Origin: Defluviimonas aquaemixtae
GTDB lineage: Bacteria > Pseudomonadota > Alphaproteobacteria > Rhodobacterales > Rhodobacteraceae
Assembly (NCBI RefSeq): GCF_900302475.1
Contig: NZ_OMOQ01000001.1
Location: forward strand, 2,108,001 to 2,172,000
Reading direction: 5' to 3'
Length of the DNA stretch: 64,000 nt
Shown here: positions 55,899-62,671 of the stretch, one piece after another
How the letters are laid out: every line of letters starts with the position of its first letter
How positions within the stretch are numbered: the stretch's first letter is position 1
Program-made: the position numbers and the translations under genes
The notes under the pieces: model-generated
The model's database searches: none
What the model was told of the DNA's origin: nothing
What the model saw: the letters and a program-made list of their open reading frames with translations, nothing else

Positions 55899-56354
55899 CT
55901 ACCCCACCGGCAGGACCTGCCGCTTGACCATCGCGCGGAGCGCGAAGGAGGAGCGGGTGGAGCGGATGCCGGGCACGCGCATCAGCTTTTCCTCTAGGAA
56001 CCGGTCGAAATCTGTCAGATCGGCCGCAACTACCCGCATCAGGATGTCACGGGATCCGGTCATGAGGTGGCATTCCATCACTCGCTCGAATCCTCTTACG
56101 GCCCTCTCGAATGCATCTATCGCGTCCTTCGACTGGCTGTCGAGTTCCACCCAGATGAAGACCGAAACGGGAAGCCCGACCCGGGCCTGGTCCACCCGTG
56201 CGGAGTAGCCCGCGACGATTCCTTCGGCTTCGAGCCTCGCGAGGCGCCGGGCGCAAGGAGTCTGCGACAACCCGATCTCGGCAGCGAGATCGGTAACGGA
56301 CATGCGCCCATCGCGCTGAAGCACGGTAAGAATCCGGCGGTCTATCGCGTCCAT
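55899..56354 (-). CDS. Lrp/AsnC-family regulator
   Basis: 151 residues. N-terminal HTH (MDAIDRRILTVLQRDGRMSV; IGLSQTPCARRLARLEAEG) and a C-terminal RAM domain (MECHLMTGSRDILMRVVAAD). It is divergent from a leucine-type dehydrogenase gene 134 bases away, with an inverted repeat between them. It probably senses a branched-chain amino acid and controls that gene. Confidence 0.92.
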   Translation of the reverse strand: MDAIDRRILTVLQRDGRMSVTDLAAEIGLSQTPCARRLARLEAEGIVAGYSARVDQARVGLPVSVFIWVELDSQSKDAIDAFERAVRGFERVMECHLMTGSRDILMRVVAADLTDFDRFLEEKLMRVPGIRSTRSSFALRAMVKRQVLPVG

Positions 56355-56416
56355 GGCGCGTTTCCCCAGTCAATTGTGGTAACGTAGGAAATATCACTAC
56401 CTTGCATCGTTCATAA

Positions 56417-56442
56417 GGAGAAATATGGCGGAAAATTTCTCC
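56417..56442. promoter_or_regulatory. Candidate Lrp operator
   Basis: Inverted repeat GGAGAAAT...ATTTCTCC with a 10-base spacer, in the AT-rich region between the Lrp gene and the dehydrogenase. It lies about 45 bases before the dehydrogenase start, so it overlaps a likely promoter. Confidence 0.5.
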
Positions 56443-56487
56443 GCGTCGTGATATCCTTGTGCAACCGGCAGAGTGGAGGAACAGATC

Positions 56488-57537
56488 ATGCGGATCACGG
56501 CCATCGACGCTGAGGAGCATGAGGAGGTCTATCGGGTCGAGGATGCCGAGGCGGGGCTGAAGGGTTTCATCGCCGTCCACTCGACACGGCTCGGTCCGGC
56601 TGCGGGTGGCCTCAGGATGCGCGTCTACCGCTGCGACGACGAGGCGCTTCGCGACGTCCTGAATCTATCGCGCGGAATGACATTCAAGAACGCAGCTGCC
56701 GACCTGCCGCTCGGGGGCGGCAAGGCGGTGATCATCGGCGATCCTTCGCATGACAAAACCCCCGCGATTCTGCGCGCCATGGGCCGCGCGATCGGCCAGC
56801 TTGAGGGCCGCTACTGGACCGCAGAGGACATGGGCATGACGCCCGACGATATGGCGGTGATTGCTGCAGAAACTCCCTTCGTCGCGGGCCTTGCGGGCGG
56901 CGATTTCGCGTCAGGCGATCCCTCACCCGTGACTGCTCTAGGCGTGTTCAACGCAGTCCGGCGTGCCACCCGGCATCGGCTTGGATACGACAGCCTCTAC
57001 GGGCTGACTGTCTCCGTTCAGGGGCTTGGCAATGTCGGCCGGCACCTCGCCCAGCTTGTCCATGGCGACGGCGCTCATCTCGTTGTCACCGATATCGATC
57101 CCGCCCGGGTTGCTGCGGCAATCGCGGAATGGGGCGCCGAGGCGGCGGCCGAGGACGATATCTACAAGACCGGCGCCGACATCTTCGCGCCCTGCGCGAT
57201 TGGCGGAGTTCTGAATGCCGAAACGATTCCGCAGCTTCGTGCGCGGGTCGTTGTCGGGGCCGCCAACAACCAGCTCGCGACACCGGCAGATGGCGACCGC
57301 ATGGCTCAGCGTGGCATCCTCTACGCGCCCGATTTCGTCGCTAACGGCGGCGGCATCATCAACGTCGCGGCAGAGATCCTGAAAGTCGCCGACCGGCCGA
57401 GTTGGGTGGCCTCGAAGCTCACCGCGCTCGATGCGACGATGGAGGCGATCCTTGTCGCGGCACGGACCGAGGGAGTAAGTCCGAACGCCGTTGCGGAGCG
57501 GATCGTGGCCGAACGCATGAGCCGAGCCGCCGCCTGA
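56488..57537 (+). CDS. Glu/Leu/Phe/Val dehydrogenase (leucine dehydrogenase type)
   Basis: 349 residues from ATG 56488, preceded by GGAGGA. The glycine-rich substrate loop with catalytic lysine is in DLPLGGGKAVIIGDPS, and another lysine is in RGMTFKNAAA; the NAD motif is VQGLGNVGRHLA. It oxidatively deaminates branched-chain amino acids (Leu/Val/Ile), giving keto acids and ammonia. An Lrp regulator is divergent from it. Confidence 0.93.
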   Translation: MRITAIDAEEHEEVYRVEDAEAGLKGFIAVHSTRLGPAAGGLRMRVYRCDDEALRDVLNLSRGMTFKNAAADLPLGGGKAVIIGDPSHDKTPAILRAMGRAIGQLEGRYWTAEDMGMTPDDMAVIAAETPFVAGLAGGDFASGDPSPVTALGVFNAVRRATRHRLGYDSLYGLTVSVQGLGNVGRHLAQLVHGDGAHLVVTDIDPARVAAAIAEWGAEAAAEDDIYKTGADIFAPCAIGGVLNAETIPQLRARVVVGAANNQLATPADGDRMAQRGILYAPDFVANGGGIINVAAEILKVADRPSWVASKLTALDATMEAILVAARTEGVSPNAVAERIVAERMSRAAA

Positions 57538-57593
57538 GGCTTGACGGCGCGCCCCACGCGTCCGATCAAGGCATATCAGTAGCGGAGCGCGAC

Positions 57594-57791
57594 ATGCTGC
57601 TTTCGATCCCGGACATGAGCTGCGAGCACTGCAAGGCCACCGTCGAGCGGACGATCATCGACATTGACAGCATGGCCGACGTAGTGGTGTCACTCCAGCG
57701 CCGCCAGGCGAGAGTGAAGACCACCGCGGCGCCCGAAGCGATACTTGGCGCGCTGAAGGCGGCCGGATATCCCGCAAAGCGGCTCGACTGA
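57594..57791 (+). CDS. Heavy-metal-associated (HMA) domain protein, CopZ-like
   Basis: 65 residues: a single HMA fold with metal motif MSCEHC near residue 8. These chaperones carry Cu(I) to a P-type ATPase. No ATPase gene is adjacent; the copper protein PCu(A)C is 2 kb away. Confidence 0.88.
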   Translation: MLLSIPDMSCEHCKATVERTIIDIDSMADVVVSLQRRQARVKTTAAPEAILGALKAAGYPAKRLD

Positions 57792-57845
57792 ACTGGCGCC
57801 ACCGGAGATTTGCGCGGGCGGAGCGAACCGTGCAAAGCTCTGGAT

Positions 57846-57935
57846 GTGCGCCAGTCCACCCGGCCGAAGCACCGCGCCTTCTGGGACCGCTATGCCACCT
57901 TCGGCAACGCGGCCAAGCTTGCCTGCTCCGACTGA
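57846..57935 (+). CDS. Possible small ORF, 29 residues
   Basis: GTG start, then RQSTRPKHRAFWDRYATFG in a protein-like composition with a clean TGA. No ribosome-binding site or family is recognised. It may be a small protein or a gene remnant. Confidence 0.25.
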   Translation: MRQSTRPKHRAFWDRYATFGNAAKLACSD

Positions 57936-57942
57936 CCCTAAA

Positions 57943-58275
57943 TCAGTCGATCGCGGATTTGTAGGAAGATGCTGCCCCCTGCGCCGCCTTCATCGCAGCC
58001 ATGGCGTCCTCGACCGATATGAGCTTGGTCGTCGCTCCGCCCGACATCGACCCCGAGGCCCCAACGAGGAGCGAGCCCGCCATCATCGCCTTGTCGTCCG
58101 GAGCTTCGATCAGCGCGACGATGTCGTCCGACCCGAAGCAGAAGAACATGTGGTGCAGCTTGCCGCCAATCGCCTCAATCATCTTCGCGGCGGCGGCCTT
58201 GCGGTCCTGCGGCTTCTCCACCATCGCCTTCAACGCTGCGGGCGCGTAACGGCCCTGGAACAGATAATACGCCAT
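57943..58275 (-). CDS. GYD domain protein
   Basis: 110 residues from ATG 58275. The family core is YLFQGRYAPAALKAMVEKPQ, IGGKLHHMFFCFGSDDIVAL and a final SVEDAMAAMKAAQ. Small cytoplasmic ferredoxin-like-fold protein of unknown role. Confidence 0.88.
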   Translation of the reverse strand: MAYYLFQGRYAPAALKAMVEKPQDRKAAAAKMIEAIGGKLHHMFFCFGSDDIVALIEAPDDKAMMAGSLLVGASGSMSGGATTKLISVEDAMAAMKAAQGAASSYKSAID

Positions 58276-58360
58276 GTTCTGCCCTCCCGTGTTTGTGCTT
58301 GGAGGATGGAACTGTATCACGATCCTGAACAATGACGCGCAGGAATGCGCTATTGTCGTA

Positions 58361-58819
58361 TCAACCTACCCGGGAAATTCGCTCAATCAGCGCATCCGTC
58401 GCCGCCTCGATCAGGTCCAGCGACTCTGCGAAATCACGCGTGTAGTAGGGATCGGGGACTTCATTTTGCGCCATTCCCTCGATGCCGTCGAGAAAGAGCC
58501 TGACCGGTGTCAGGCTGCCGGTCGGGCGAAGCCGGTCGAGCGCGGTAAGGTTCTTTCGGTCCATCGCAAGGATCAGGTCGAACGCGTCGAAATCCGCCGC
58601 GGCGACTTGCCGGGCGCGGAGAGCCGAAAGGTCGTAGCCCCGCGCCGCTGCCGCCCGGATCATCGGCGGATAAGGTGGATCACCGATATGCCAATCGCCC
58701 GTGCCGGCGCTGTCCACCATCACTCTAAGGCCGGCGACGGCTGCGCGCGCCGCAAAGACCGCCTCGGCGGCGGGCGAGCGGCAGATATTGCCGAGGCAGA
58801 CGAATAGAATGCGCTTCAT
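58361..58819 (-). CDS. Low-molecular-weight protein-tyrosine phosphatase
   Basis: 152 residues from ATG 58819. The P-loop VCLGNICRSPAAEAV has the CX5R motif at the N-terminus and the general acid Asp is in NEVPDPYYTRDF. It removes phosphate from protein tyrosines or acts in arsenate/redox roles in some relatives. No BY-kinase or ars gene is next to it. Confidence 0.93.
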   Translation of the reverse strand: MKRILFVCLGNICRSPAAEAVFAARAAVAGLRVMVDSAGTGDWHIGDPPYPPMIRAAAARGYDLSALRARQVAAADFDAFDLILAMDRKNLTALDRLRPTGSLTPVRLFLDGIEGMAQNEVPDPYYTRDFAESLDLIEAATDALIERISRVG

Positions 58820-58859
58820 GCTGGGCCCCCGCACGCGGCCATGGCAGAACTAGGGAACG

Positions 58860-59567
58860 ATGTCAAAATCCGACGATCATATCGTCATCCTGACTGGCGC
58901 GGGGATCTCGGCTGAAAGCGGGCTCGGGACGTTCCGCGACGTGGGCGGGCTCTGGTCGCGCTACGACTGGCGCGACTTGGCGACGCCCGAAGGGTTCGAG
59001 CGCGATCCCGGATTCGTGCTGGAGTTCTACAACTGGCGGCGCGAACGCGTGCGGGGCGCAAGACCCAATGCCGCCCACATCGCGCTCGCCCGGCTGGAGC
59101 GTGACTGGGCCGGTCTGGTCACTCTCGTCACGCAAAACGTCGACGATCTGCACGAACAGGCAGGAAGCCGGGACGTAATCCATATGCACGGCACGCACCT
59201 GACGGCACTTTGCGCCGCTTGCGGCCATCGCTGGCGCGCGCCCGATGTCATGGCGCCCGCCGACCCCTGCCCCGCCTGCGCGAAGCCCACGACGCGGCCC
59301 GATGTGGTCTGGTTTGGCGAGGCCCCTTATCACATGGACCGCATCGAGTCGGCCCTGACCTCGGCAGGGCTCTTCGTCTCGATCGGCACGTCGGGCACCG
59401 TCTATCCCGCCGCAGGTTTCGCTGCAGCCGCTCGACGGTCGGGCGCCCGCACGCTGGAACTGAACCTCGAACCGTCCGAAAACGCGGCACTCTTCGACGA
59501 GGCGCGGCACGGTCCCGCAGGCACGATCGTACCAGGCTGGGTCGACACCCTTCTCAACGACGACTGA
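58860..59567 (+). CDS. cobB: NAD-dependent protein deacylase (sirtuin, CobB type)
   Basis: 235 residues. NAD motif GAGISAESGLGTFRDVGGLW; catalytic His in TQNVDDLHEQAGSRDVIHMH; zinc cysteines in ALCAACGHRW and CPACAKP. The EFYNWRRERV segment carries the Tyr-x2-Arg pattern of class III sirtuins that also remove succinyl and other acidic acyl groups. It is divergent from the phosphatase gene. Despite the symbol it is unrelated to the cobalamin genes above. Confidence 0.94.
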   Translation: MSKSDDHIVILTGAGISAESGLGTFRDVGGLWSRYDWRDLATPEGFERDPGFVLEFYNWRRERVRGARPNAAHIALARLERDWAGLVTLVTQNVDDLHEQAGSRDVIHMHGTHLTALCAACGHRWRAPDVMAPADPCPACAKPTTRPDVVWFGEAPYHMDRIESALTSAGLFVSIGTSGTVYPAAGFAAAARRSGARTLELNLEPSENAALFDEARHGPAGTIVPGWVDTLLNDD

Positions 59568-59715
59568 TCGTCTTCGCTGTACACATCCTCCGGCGCAATT
59601 GCCGCGTCACGCAGCGATGCGGGCAGCACGCCTGCACGCTTTCGCTCAGCGGCAGGCCGGTCCACGCGGTCAAGACTTCAGCGATCAAAGCATGACTTGG
59701 CTTCCGAGCGGTCCC

Positions 59716-60153
59716 CTAGCGCGAGTTATCGACCGGCATGTGGACGACGACCTCGCCCGCCTTCTCAAAGCTCAGCGTGACTGCCACGCTTTCTCCTTCG
59801 GTGGGTCGCTCGGTAAGCCCCATGAACATCACGTGATCGCCGCCGCTCTGAAGTGCGTGGCTGCCGCCCGCAGGGATCGCTAAGCCCTCCTGCACATGCA
59901 TCATCTGCATCGTACCGTCGGTCCCGGCCTTGTGGGTGTGGAGCTCCACTTTCTTAGCGACGTCGGAAGCCACGCTTGTGAGCCTGTCATCGTCGGCGCC
60001 CGAGTTCTCGATCACCATGAAGCCCGCGCCCGCCATCCCACCCGGAATGAACCGGGCATAGGCATCGGATATCGTGATGGTGTCGCTCGCCGCGGCCGGG
60101 ATGGGAATGACCAACGTAAGCCCGGTCACAGCTGCCCTGAGATAACTCATCAT
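59716..60153 (-). CDS. Periplasmic copper chaperone PCu(A)C
   Basis: 145 residues from ATG 60153, with AAGGA just upstream. Signal peptide (LTLVIPIPAAAS). The Cu(I) site is formed by HTHKAGTDGTMQMMHV and HALQSGGDHVMFMGL (Met/His). The protein loads copper into cytochrome c oxidase. A small secreted protein gene is 34 bases upstream, probably in the same transcript. Confidence 0.93.
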   Translation of the reverse strand: MMSYLRAAVTGLTLVIPIPAAASDTITISDAYARFIPGGMAGAGFMVIENSGADDDRLTSVASDVAKKVELHTHKAGTDGTMQMMHVQEGLAIPAGGSHALQSGGDHVMFMGLTERPTEGESVAVTLSFEKAGEVVVHMPVDNSR

Positions 60154-60187
60154 TCGGTCCTTCAATTGGGTTTCTCACATTAGGGGA

Positions 60188-60544
60188 TCAGAACTTCACC
60201 GGACGATCCCGGGCGCGCAGCGAAGGACAGGTTGCCGCGTCGGGCATCGCCGTGGCGGCCACCGCCACGGATTCCGCAAGCGTGGCTGTGCGACCAATAT
60301 CCGCCGCAATTGCTCTGAGACCTGTCAGAAAAGCCGGGGCAAGGTCGGGGCAAAGATGTCGCTTCCCGGTCAGAGCACCGTTCTCGTCGAGCGCGCTCAG
60401 AACAAGCCCACCTCCCGAACACAGGACGAGAATTTCGTCGCCTGCGCGGACATGACCGCGCGCAGCGGCCGCCACCAGGCTCATGCCAATGACGGCGAGC
60501 GCAATCGCAAGAATGGCGGTCGAACGGAATGGCTGCCGAATCAT
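60188..60544 (-). CDS. Small secreted or membrane protein beside PCu(A)C
   Basis: 118 residues with a hydrophobic N-terminus (STAILAIALAVIGMSLVAAA). Two to three cysteines (ILVLCSGG; RHLCPDLAP; DAATCPSL) may form disulfides or bind copper. No family is recognised with certainty; it has a DUF2946-like look. It lies 34 bases before the copper chaperone gene on the same strand, suggesting a copper-related role. Confidence 0.7.
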   Translation of the reverse strand: MIRQPFRSTAILAIALAVIGMSLVAAAARGHVRAGDEILVLCSGGGLVLSALDENGALTGKRHLCPDLAPAFLTGLRAIAADIGRTATLAESVAVAATAMPDAATCPSLRARDRPVKF

Positions 60545-60614
60545 GCAGCTTGATATGACAGTCCGCGACTGGTGAGAACGGGTCGAAACGACGCGGGTTC
60601 GCGTGCTAGGCGCG

Positions 60615-60902
60615 TCAGGCGGCGGCCTGTGCCTTCGCGATGTCCTTCTTGATCTTCAGCGCCTTGGAGGACAGTTCCTCATCTTTCGCCTTGGCGAGAA
60701 ATGCGTCGAGTCCGCCTCGGTGATCAACCGTGCGCAGAGCCGCGGCAGAGATGCGCAGCTTGAACGACTGACCCAGCGCGTCGGAGATCAGCGTGACGTC
60801 GTTCAGATTCGGCAGGAAGCGGCGGCGCGATCTGTTGTTCGCGTGGCTCACGTTGTTGCCCGACATCGGGCCCTTACCGGTCAGTTCGCAGACGCGCGAC
60901 AT
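60615..60902 (-). CDS. rpmB: Large-subunit ribosomal protein L28
   Basis: 95 residues. The sequence starts [20 protein letters not shown] and [16 protein letters not shown], the L28 pattern; the C-terminal [20 protein letters not shown] is typical for alphaproteobacteria. Structural protein of the 50S subunit. A short hairpin ACGCG/CGCGT at 60591-60604 lies beyond its stop. Confidence 0.97.
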   Translation of the reverse strand: MSRVCELTGKGPMSGNNVSHANNRSRRRFLPNLNDVTLISDALGQSFKLRISAAALRTVDHRGGLDAFLAKAKDEELSSKALKIKKDIAKAQAAA

Positions 60903-61027
60903 GGGTTTCGTTCCTTGTTCTTGGGCCTTCAGCCCGGCGTTCAGATAACATCAACGGGCCCTGCAATCGCAGCGCCCTGAATTCCGTCCGCGCGGGATAA
61001 GGGCAAAGCTGGACGTCGTCAAGCGAT

Positions 61028-61708
61028 TCATGCCGCCCTCGACCCCTGCCTGGCAAGGAGATCGGACAGATACGAGCCGCGCCGGGCGAAGAAATCCCTC
61101 AGCCGCTGGGGATAGTCCGGCGCCACGGCGTTCCTGACCGAGGGCCGCCCAGCGAGTGCCGCCCGCCAGGCCGCGATTTGGGGATAACCCGCGAGAATGC
61201 CGAAGTCACCGATTTCGTCGAGCACGTCGAAATACCGAAAGACCGGGGCGAAGGCAGCGTCGACCAGCGAGAAGTGCTGTCCGGCAAACCATGGACCCTC
61301 TTCGAGCACTTCGTCGATCCTGGCAAAACGGTCATGCAGAACTTGCGCCTGCTTGGCGAAACCCTCGGCATCCGCCGCATTGTACAGCCGTGCAATATCG
61401 CTCAGGACAGTTGAAGCGTATTCGATCCAGCCGCGATGCTGCGCGCGCGTTACAGGGTCTTTCGGGTGAAGCGGCTGTCCGCGCGTCTCCTCGAGATATT
61501 CGAGGATCGCCGCCGATTCGAAGATCGGCTGACCTCCGGCCTTCAGGACCGGGGTCTTGCCAAGCGGTGAGAGCGCGAGGAACCAGTCGGGCTTTTTCGC
61601 GAGGTCGATGTCGATCCGTTCGTGCGGCACGTCCTTTTCGGCGAGCGCGATGGCAGCGCGTTGCACGTAAGGGCAGAGGTGATGGCTAACCAGTGTCAGG
61701 CGCTGCAT
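61028..61708 (-). CDS. Glutathione S-transferase family protein
   Basis: 226 residues from ATG 61708. Thioredoxin-like N-terminal domain with the catalytic-site sequence VSHHLCPYVQRAAIALAEKD (a Cys-type active site, omega/beta-like), and PLGKTPVLKAGGQPIFESAA for glutathione. A helical C-terminal domain follows. The start follows the Rieske gene stop by a single base, so the two genes are in one unit. Confidence 0.9.
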   Translation of the reverse strand: MQRLTLVSHHLCPYVQRAAIALAEKDVPHERIDIDLAKKPDWFLALSPLGKTPVLKAGGQPIFESAAILEYLEETRGQPLHPKDPVTRAQHRGWIEYASTVLSDIARLYNAADAEGFAKQAQVLHDRFARIDEVLEEGPWFAGQHFSLVDAAFAPVFRYFDVLDEIGDFGILAGYPQIAAWRAALAGRPSVRNAVAPDYPQRLRDFFARRGSYLSDLLARQGSRAA

Positions 61709-61709
61709 T

Positions 61710-62018
61710 TCACTCTCCCCAGACATAGTTCAGCGCTCCGTCCTCTTCACACGTGGATAGAAAGAGAAGCTTCGCGTCAGAACGGCCGGGGCCGTCGATC
61801 TTCACGCCAGTCTCGAGGTCATAGGCTGCACCGTGCCAGGGACAAACGAGCTGGCAGCCCCGCGCTTCGAGCGGACCGCCGAAATGCAGACAAGTATTCG
61901 CGGCGGCGCGGGCCCGGCCTTTGCTGTCTCTCCAGACGTGAACTTCTTTCCCAAAGAATGGCAGGACGACAGTACCTTCGGCAGGAACGTCTTCGGATTT
62001 GCAGAGTTCGACTTTCAT
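61710..62018 (-). CDS. Rieske [2Fe-2S] ferredoxin-like protein
   Basis: 102 residues. The cluster ligands are in NTCLHFGGPL (Cys-x-His) and CPWHGAAYDL (Cys-x2-His). It is a single-domain soluble Rieske protein that could pass electrons to a redox partner. It is cotranscribed with a GST and divergent from a MarR regulator, whose operators lie in the intergenic region. Confidence 0.9.
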   Translation of the reverse strand: MKVELCKSEDVPAEGTVVLPFFGKEVHVWRDSKGRARAAANTCLHFGGPLEARGCQLVCPWHGAAYDLETGVKIDGPGRSDAKLLFLSTCEEDGALNYVWGE

Positions 62019-62032
62019 CGCGTGACTCCATG

Positions 62033-62050
62033 TATATGCAATTGCATATA
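62033..62050. promoter_or_regulatory. MarR operator, copy 1 (18-bp perfect palindrome)
   Basis: TATATGCAATTGCATATA lies between the divergent Rieske and MarR genes, 15 bases upstream of the Rieske start on the minus strand. A second, near-identical core (ATGCAATCGCAT) is at 62083-62094. Confidence 0.75.
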
Positions 62051-62081
62051 TATGACAGACATCGCGCGCGAAATCAAGGTT

Positions 62082-62095
62082 GATGCAATCGCATC
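62082..62095. promoter_or_regulatory. MarR operator, copy 2
   Basis: GATGCAATCGCATC, a palindrome with one central mismatch pair, 19 bases before the MarR start. It shares ATGCAAT..GCAT with copy 1, consistent with a MarR dimer binding both and regulating both genes. Confidence 0.7.
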
Positions 62096-62114
62096 TATGT
62101 GATCGGATAGCGTT

Positions 62115-62564
62115 ATGAGCAACTCTCCGAACGTGTCCACTTTTGGCGTCTGGACCGGACTGGTGCGTGCCACGACGCGCATTCAGGGCGAGATCGAAGC
62201 TGCGCTGAAGGCTGAGGGACTGCCGCCCCTCGGCTGGTATGATGCGCTTTGGGAAATCGAGAAGGCGGGAGCGGACGGCATCCGGCCCTTCGTACTCCAG
62301 GAGCGGCTGCTTCTGCCGCAATACGGTCTCTCGCGGCTCATCGACCGGATGGCGGCATCGGGCTACGTTGAAAAACGCGCCTGTGGGGAGGATGGGCGGG
62401 GACTCATCGTTCATCAAACGCCGGCGGGCGTGGCGGTTCGGGCACGGATGTGGCCGGTCTACTGCACGGCACTGCAAGTGTCGCTTGGCACGCGACTTGA
62501 GGGTGGCGTGGCAGCGGAGTTGGCCGAAACGCTCGCCAAGCTCGCACAGGCGTATCCCGACTGA
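62115..62564 (+). CDS. MarR-family regulator
   Basis: 149 residues. Winged helix: GWYDALWEIEKAGADGIRPF, LQERLLLPQYGLSRLIDRMA, and the wing EKRACGEDGRGLIVHQTPAG. It is divergent from the Rieske-GST unit and has two palindromic sites in the shared promoter region, suggesting control of both transcripts. Confidence 0.92.
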   Translation: MSNSPNVSTFGVWTGLVRATTRIQGEIEAALKAEGLPPLGWYDALWEIEKAGADGIRPFVLQERLLLPQYGLSRLIDRMAASGYVEKRACGEDGRGLIVHQTPAGVAVRARMWPVYCTALQVSLGTRLEGGVAAELAETLAKLAQAYPD

Positions 62565-62671
62565 GCCGCGACTCGGCGACGCACGTCGTCGTGCCGCCTT
62601 CAACTGCGTCGGGAGTCGCGCTACGCTACTGTTTCCGCACGACGCCTCGTCACCCGATGAAGGAGACTGCG

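Noticed and set aside
57846..57935. Calling the 29-residue frame a firm gene
   Set aside because: No ribosome-binding site or homology is visible; it is listed with low confidence only.
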